Source of the DNA: Holophagaceae bacterium UBA1801
GTDB lineage: Bacteria; Acidobacteriota; Holophagae; Holophagales; Holophagaceae
NCBI GenBank assembly: GCA_002319925.1
Contig: DCFP01000046.1
Span: 1-24,624 of the forward strand
Reading direction: 5' to 3'
Length of the DNA: 24,624 bases
Shown piece after piece: positions 22,211-24,624 of this stretch. Position numbers and translations under genes: made by a program. Under the pieces are notes generated by a model, which was not told the origin of the DNA, made no database searches, and saw nothing but the letters and a program-made list of their open reading frames with translations. Each line of letters begins with the position of its first letter. The stretch's first letter is position 1.

Positions 22211-22756
22211 ATGTCCGACTCTCACGCCCCGTGTCTGCTCGATGCCCAGCAGATGGAGGCCTTTCTTCAGCGCCTCTGCCGGGAGATCGCGGCGGCCTTC
22301 GGCAATGACAAGTCCCTGGTGCTGGTGGGCATCCGCAGCCGCGGCCTGCCTCTGGCCGAACGCCTGGCGAACATGCTGAAAGCCACCCTCGGCAAGGAAA
22401 TCCCCGTGGGCGTCCTGGATATCACCCTCTACCGGGACGACCTGACGGAAAAGGCCGGCAGTCCCATTGTCAGACCCACGGAAATCCCGTTCCCCCTCAC
22501 AGGCCGCACGGTGGTGCTGGTGGATGACGTGGTGTTCACGGGCCGCACGGTGCGGGCGGGCATGGACGCCCTGCTGGACCACGGCCGGCCCAGGCGGGTC
22601 TGGCTGGCAGCACTGGTGGACCGCGGCGGCCGGGAGCTGCCCATCCAGCCGGACTTCGTCGGGCTGAAGCTGGAAATCCCCGGCACCCAGCGGGTCTCCG
22701 TGAAGGTCGTGGAAGTGGATCAAGTGGACGGCGTCTTCCTGGAGGCCAGGGGCTGA
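22211..22756 (+). CDS. pyrR: Bifunctional pyr operon regulator / uracil phosphoribosyltransferase
   Basis: A 181-residue PRTase-fold protein of normal PyrR length. It shows VLVGIRSRGLPLAERLA (about 37-53), LDITLYRDDLTEKAGSPIVR (69-88) and the PRPP-binding loop VVLVDDVVFTGRTVRAGMDALLDHGRP cut here as residues 101-113 core, and RVWLAALVDRGGRELPIQPDFVG. PyrR binds pyr mRNA when UMP is high and has uracil phosphoribosyltransferase activity. The start at 22211 is fixed by AGGAGG six bases upstream; the frame extends back to 21911 but only through the repeat. One base separates it from pyrB, so the two form an operon. No classical attenuator is visible, but a PyrR-loop-like sequence overlaps its own ribosome site (22196-22208). 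Confidence 0.93.
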   Translation: MSDSHAPCLLDAQQMEAFLQRLCREIAAAFGNDKSLVLVGIRSRGLPLAERLANMLKATLGKEIPVGVLDITLYRDDLTEKAGSPIVRPTEIPFPLTGRTVVLVDDVVFTGRTVRAGMDALLDHGRPRRVWLAALVDRGGRELPIQPDFVGLKLEIPGTQRVSVKVVEVDQVDGVFLEARG

Positions 22757-22757
22757 A

Positions 22758-23717
22758 ATGACATCCGATCGCTACGTTTTCCCTCACCGCCACCTGCTGG
22801 GCATCGAGCCCCTCAGCCAGCAGGACATCACCATGCTCCTGGACCAGGCCCGGGCCTTCGAGGAGGTCTGCGAGCGCCCCGAGATCAAGATCGTCCCGGC
22901 TCTGCGCAAGCGCCTCATCGTCAATCTCTTCTTCGAGAACTCCACCCGCACCCGCAACAGCTTCGAGATCGCCGAGAAGCGTCTCTCCGCTGAGATCATC
23001 AACTTCGACGCGGACACCAGTTCCCTCAGCAAGGGCGAGACCCTGGTGGACACGGCCATGAACCTGGAAGCCATGCATCCGGATCTCATCGTCATGCGCC
23101 ACAGCGCCCCCGGCGCCCACGCCCTGCTGTCCCGTCACATGAAGGCCAGCATCGTGAACGCCGGTGATGGCGCCCACGAGCATCCCACCCAGGCGTTGCT
23201 GGATGCCTACACGCTCCGCAAGCGTTTCGGGAAGCTGGACGGCATCAAGATCGCCATCGTGGGCGATATCCGCCACAGCCGCGTGGTCCGCTCCAATCTC
23301 TGGCTCCTCACCAAGATGGGCGCCAAGGTCACCCTCGTGGGCCCGCCCACGCTGCTGCCCTTGGAGATGAAGGCCACCTGGCCCATGGTGGACTTCAGCT
23401 ACACCCTCGATGACGTGCTGCCCGAGCAGGACGCCATCATGATGCTGCGTGCCCAGTTCGAGCGCGGCACCGGCGCCTTCATCCCGGGCCAGGGCGAGTA
23501 CATCAAGCACTACCAGCTCAACGCGGCCCGCATGAAGCGCGCGCGCAAGGACGTGGCCGTCATGCACCCCGGTCCCATGAACCGCGGTTTCGAGATCACC
23601 TCCGAAGTGGCGGACGGCCCCAACAACGTGATCCTGGACCAGGTCACCAATGGCGTGCCGGTGCGCATGTCGGTGCTCTACCTGCTCTGCAATCCCCACG
23701 GCGAGCAGGTGCCCTAG
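22758..23717 (+). CDS. pyrB: Aspartate carbamoyltransferase, catalytic chain
   Basis: A 319-residue enzyme catalysing carbamoyl phosphate plus aspartate to N-carbamoylaspartate, the committed step of pyrimidine synthesis. The carbamoyl-phosphate site is FENSTRTR (59-66) with Asn where many members have Pro; then SSLSKGE (88-94, active-site Ser and Lys from the neighbouring subunit), MRHS, HEHPTQALLDAY (HPTQ 142-145), VGDIRHSRVVRSN and MHPGPMNRG. The match is to the ATCase rather than the ornithine carbamoyltransferase pattern. There is no pyrI in view. It follows pyrR by one base and is closed by a strong terminator, so pyrC is not in this operon unless it lies elsewhere. Confidence 0.96.
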   Translation: MTSDRYVFPHRHLLGIEPLSQQDITMLLDQARAFEEVCERPEIKIVPALRKRLIVNLFFENSTRTRNSFEIAEKRLSAEIINFDADTSSLSKGETLVDTAMNLEAMHPDLIVMRHSAPGAHALLSRHMKASIVNAGDGAHEHPTQALLDAYTLRKRFGKLDGIKIAIVGDIRHSRVVRSNLWLLTKMGAKVTLVGPPTLLPLEMKATWPMVDFSYTLDDVLPEQDAIMMLRAQFERGTGAFIPGQGEYIKHYQLNAARMKRARKDVAVMHPGPMNRGFEITSEVADGPNNVILDQVTNGVPVRMSVLYLLCNPHGEQVP

Positions 23718-23736
23718 GCGCACCAGCAGCAAAGCA

Positions 23737-23766
23737 AAAGGCCCGGGAAATCCCGGGCCTTTCTTG
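23737..23766 (+). terminator. Intrinsic terminator after pyrB
   Basis: AAAGGCCCGGG (23737-23747) pairs perfectly with CCCGGGCCTTT (23752-23762) around AAAT and runs into TTTCTTG. The A-run on the other side makes it potentially bidirectional, serving the convergent ferredoxin gene as well. Confidence 0.9.
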
Positions 23767-23782
23767 TATCGAAGGGTGTTGC

Positions 23783-23950
23783 CTAGGCCGGAATGATGGC
23801 TTCCGAAGGGCAAGCGTCGACGCAGGCGGCGCAATCAGTGCACTTGCTAGCATCGATCTTGTAGATGTCGCCTTCGCTGATGGCTTCGGTGGGGCATTCG
23901 GGCAGGCAAGCGCCGCAGGCGACGCAGGAATCGGTGATCTTGTGGGCCAT
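23783..23950 (-). CDS. 2[4Fe-4S] ferredoxin, clostridial type
   Basis: A 55-residue protein, MAHKITDSCVACGACLPECP onward, ending SEAIIPA. It has two CxxCxxCxxxCP cluster motifs: Cys9, 12, 15, 19 and Cys37, 40, 43, 47. The pseudo-twofold repeat (TDSCVACGACLPECPTEAI and SKCTDCAACVDACPSEAI) is typical of low-potential bacterial ferredoxins, which carry electrons in the cytoplasm for pyruvate oxidoreductases, radical SAM enzymes and similar. Each motif has the plain spacing, so both clusters should be four-iron. GGAGG lies 7 bases before the ATG. It is single-gene, convergent with pyrB and divergent from gpmI. Its partner enzyme is not in the window. Confidence 0.95.
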   Translation of the reverse strand: MAHKITDSCVACGACLPECPTEAISEGDIYKIDASKCTDCAACVDACPSEAIIPA

Positions 23951-24018
23951 GGATAAACCTCCGGAAAAGGACCAACGCTGAGGATACGTGAAAACATCCT
24001 GGCGTAGGTCACAAATAC

Positions 24019-24054
24019 AACCTCAAGTTTCAACTTCAAATCTTGATTCAGGTT
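24019..24054. promoter_or_regulatory. Dyad in the ferredoxin/gpmI intergenic region
   Basis: AACCTCAAG at 24019-24027 is mirrored by CTTGA (24042-24046) and GGTT (24051-24054), with a few extra bases in the right half. It lies about 70 bases upstream of the ferredoxin start, in AT-rich DNA. A regulator site is possible; no family is recognised. Confidence 0.25.
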
Positions 24055-24081
24055 AGGAGGCGTGATAGCTCCGCGTGATCC

Positions 24082-24124
24082 TTTCATCCAAGGAAGATCC
24101 CAGCTCCCGCTATGCTGGATGAAA
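24082..24124 (+). promoter_or_regulatory. Inverted repeat overlapping the gpmI ribosome-binding site
   Basis: TTTCATCCA (24082-24090) is the exact complement of TGGATGAAA (24116-24124), 25 bases apart. The right half runs into AAAAGG, the ribosome site of gpmI. In RNA the stem could hide this site. TATGCT at 24111-24116 could instead be a -10, in which case the left half would lie upstream of the transcript and the repeat would be an operator. Confidence 0.4.
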
Positions 24125-24133
24125 AGGTGACTC

Positions 24134-24624
24134 ATGATCTCTGGACCCATTGCCCTCCTCATCCTTGATGGCTTCGGCGACGGCCCCCGCAATGCCTTCG
24201 ACGCCACCTTCGTGGCGGGCATGCCGGCTTTCAACACCCTGCGCCGCCGGTACGCGGGCACCCAGCTCATGGCCGGGGGCGAGGCCGTGGGGCTACCCGA
24301 GGGCCAATTCGGGAACTCCGAAGTGGGCCACATGAACCTCGGGGCAGGGCGCGTGGTCTGGCAGGAGCTGACCCGCATCGATGCCGCCATCAAGAAGGGC
24401 ACCTTCCGCCAGAACGAGGCCATGGGCAAGCTCCTCGCCAGCCTCAAGGTCAGCGGCAAGCGCCTGCACCTCATGGGCCTCGTGAGTCCCGGCGGCGTGC
24501 ACAGCCACCAGAACCACCTCGTGGCCCTGGCCCAGTGGGCCCAGGACGAGGGGGTGCCCACCACGATCCACGCCTATCTGGACGGCCGGGACACGGAGCA
24601 GAAGAGCGCCGACGGCTTCCTGCA
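24134..24624 (+). CDS. gpmI: 2,3-bisphosphoglycerate-independent phosphoglycerate mutase, N-terminal part
   Basis: The first 163 residues of a glycolytic enzyme of about 510 residues that interconverts 3- and 2-phosphoglycerate with two Mn ions. It opens MISGPIALLILDGFGDGPRN with metal ligand Asp12, and has the catalytic phospho-serine Ser62 in GNSEVGHMNLGAGRVV. The phosphotransferase-domain inserts follow: VSPGGVHSHQNH and AYLDGRDT. The gene is cut by the window end, so the C-terminal metal ligands cannot be checked. AAAAGGTGA precedes the ATG. It is divergent from the ferredoxin gene. Confidence 0.96.
   Translation, partial: MISGPIALLILDGFGDGPRNAFDATFVAGMPAFNTLRRRYAGTQLMAGGEAVGLPEGQFGNSEVGHMNLGAGRVVWQELTRIDAAIKKGTFRQNEAMGKLLASLKVSGKRLHLMGLVSPGGVHSHQNHLVALAQWAQDEGVPTTIHAYLDGRDTEQKSADGFL

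Noticed and set aside
1..24624. tRNA, rRNA, CRISPR, integrase or transposase genes
   Set aside because: I looked for their landmarks in the non-coding gaps and among the ORFs and found none; the window reads as core chromosome with a few intergenic repeats.

Overview
The window looks like chromosomal DNA from a GC-rich diderm bacterium. LPS genes (lpxB, a kdsC-type phosphatase) show an outer membrane, and Shine-Dalgarno sequences are strong (AAAGGAG, AGGAGG). The mixture of a clostridial-type single-chain PurL, a YcgR-like PilZ pair and CACCAAG-type intergenic repeats makes me suspect Acidobacteriota (Holophaga/Geothrix-like). That is an inference from gene style, not a placement. I see no rRNA, tRNA, CRISPR array, integrase or transposase.

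Layout. 1-5 kb: the 3' end of prfA; a minus-strand pair of an alkyltransferase-like protein (Trp in place of the MGMT cysteine) and a DUF2203 protein; lpxB; a 540-base gene-poor gap with an operator-like array; an XRE regulator; a kdsC-like phosphatase; an ArsR regulator; and a Coa1/Tim21-like membrane protein. 5-11.7 kb: a LysR regulator divergent from a complete peptide/nickel-type ABC importer operon (binding protein, two permeases, one fused double ATPase). A strong stem-loop separates the binding-protein gene from the permease genes. 11.7-17 kb: a small membrane protein divergent from purL, followed by a protein of unknown function.

17-22 kb is a cyclic-di-GMP neighbourhood. Two paralogous PilZ proteins stand head to head, each ending in a receiver-like domain that has lost its phospho-acceptor Asp. 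The plus-strand copy leads directly into a radical SAM/TPR protein and then a membrane-anchored GGEEF diguanylate cyclase. This is the best candidate here for an undescribed functional unit. 22-24.6 kb: pyrR-pyrB with a strong terminator, a short 2[4Fe-4S] ferredoxin on the minus strand, and the 5' part of gpmI, cut by the window end.

Three intergenic stretches (248-329, 3468-3571, 21944-22125) hold elements of one architecture: 9-base-period degenerate repeats on one side and their reverse complement on the other. They form two sequence families (ATCCCCTTT type and CACCAAGA type) and contain no ORF that I can defend.
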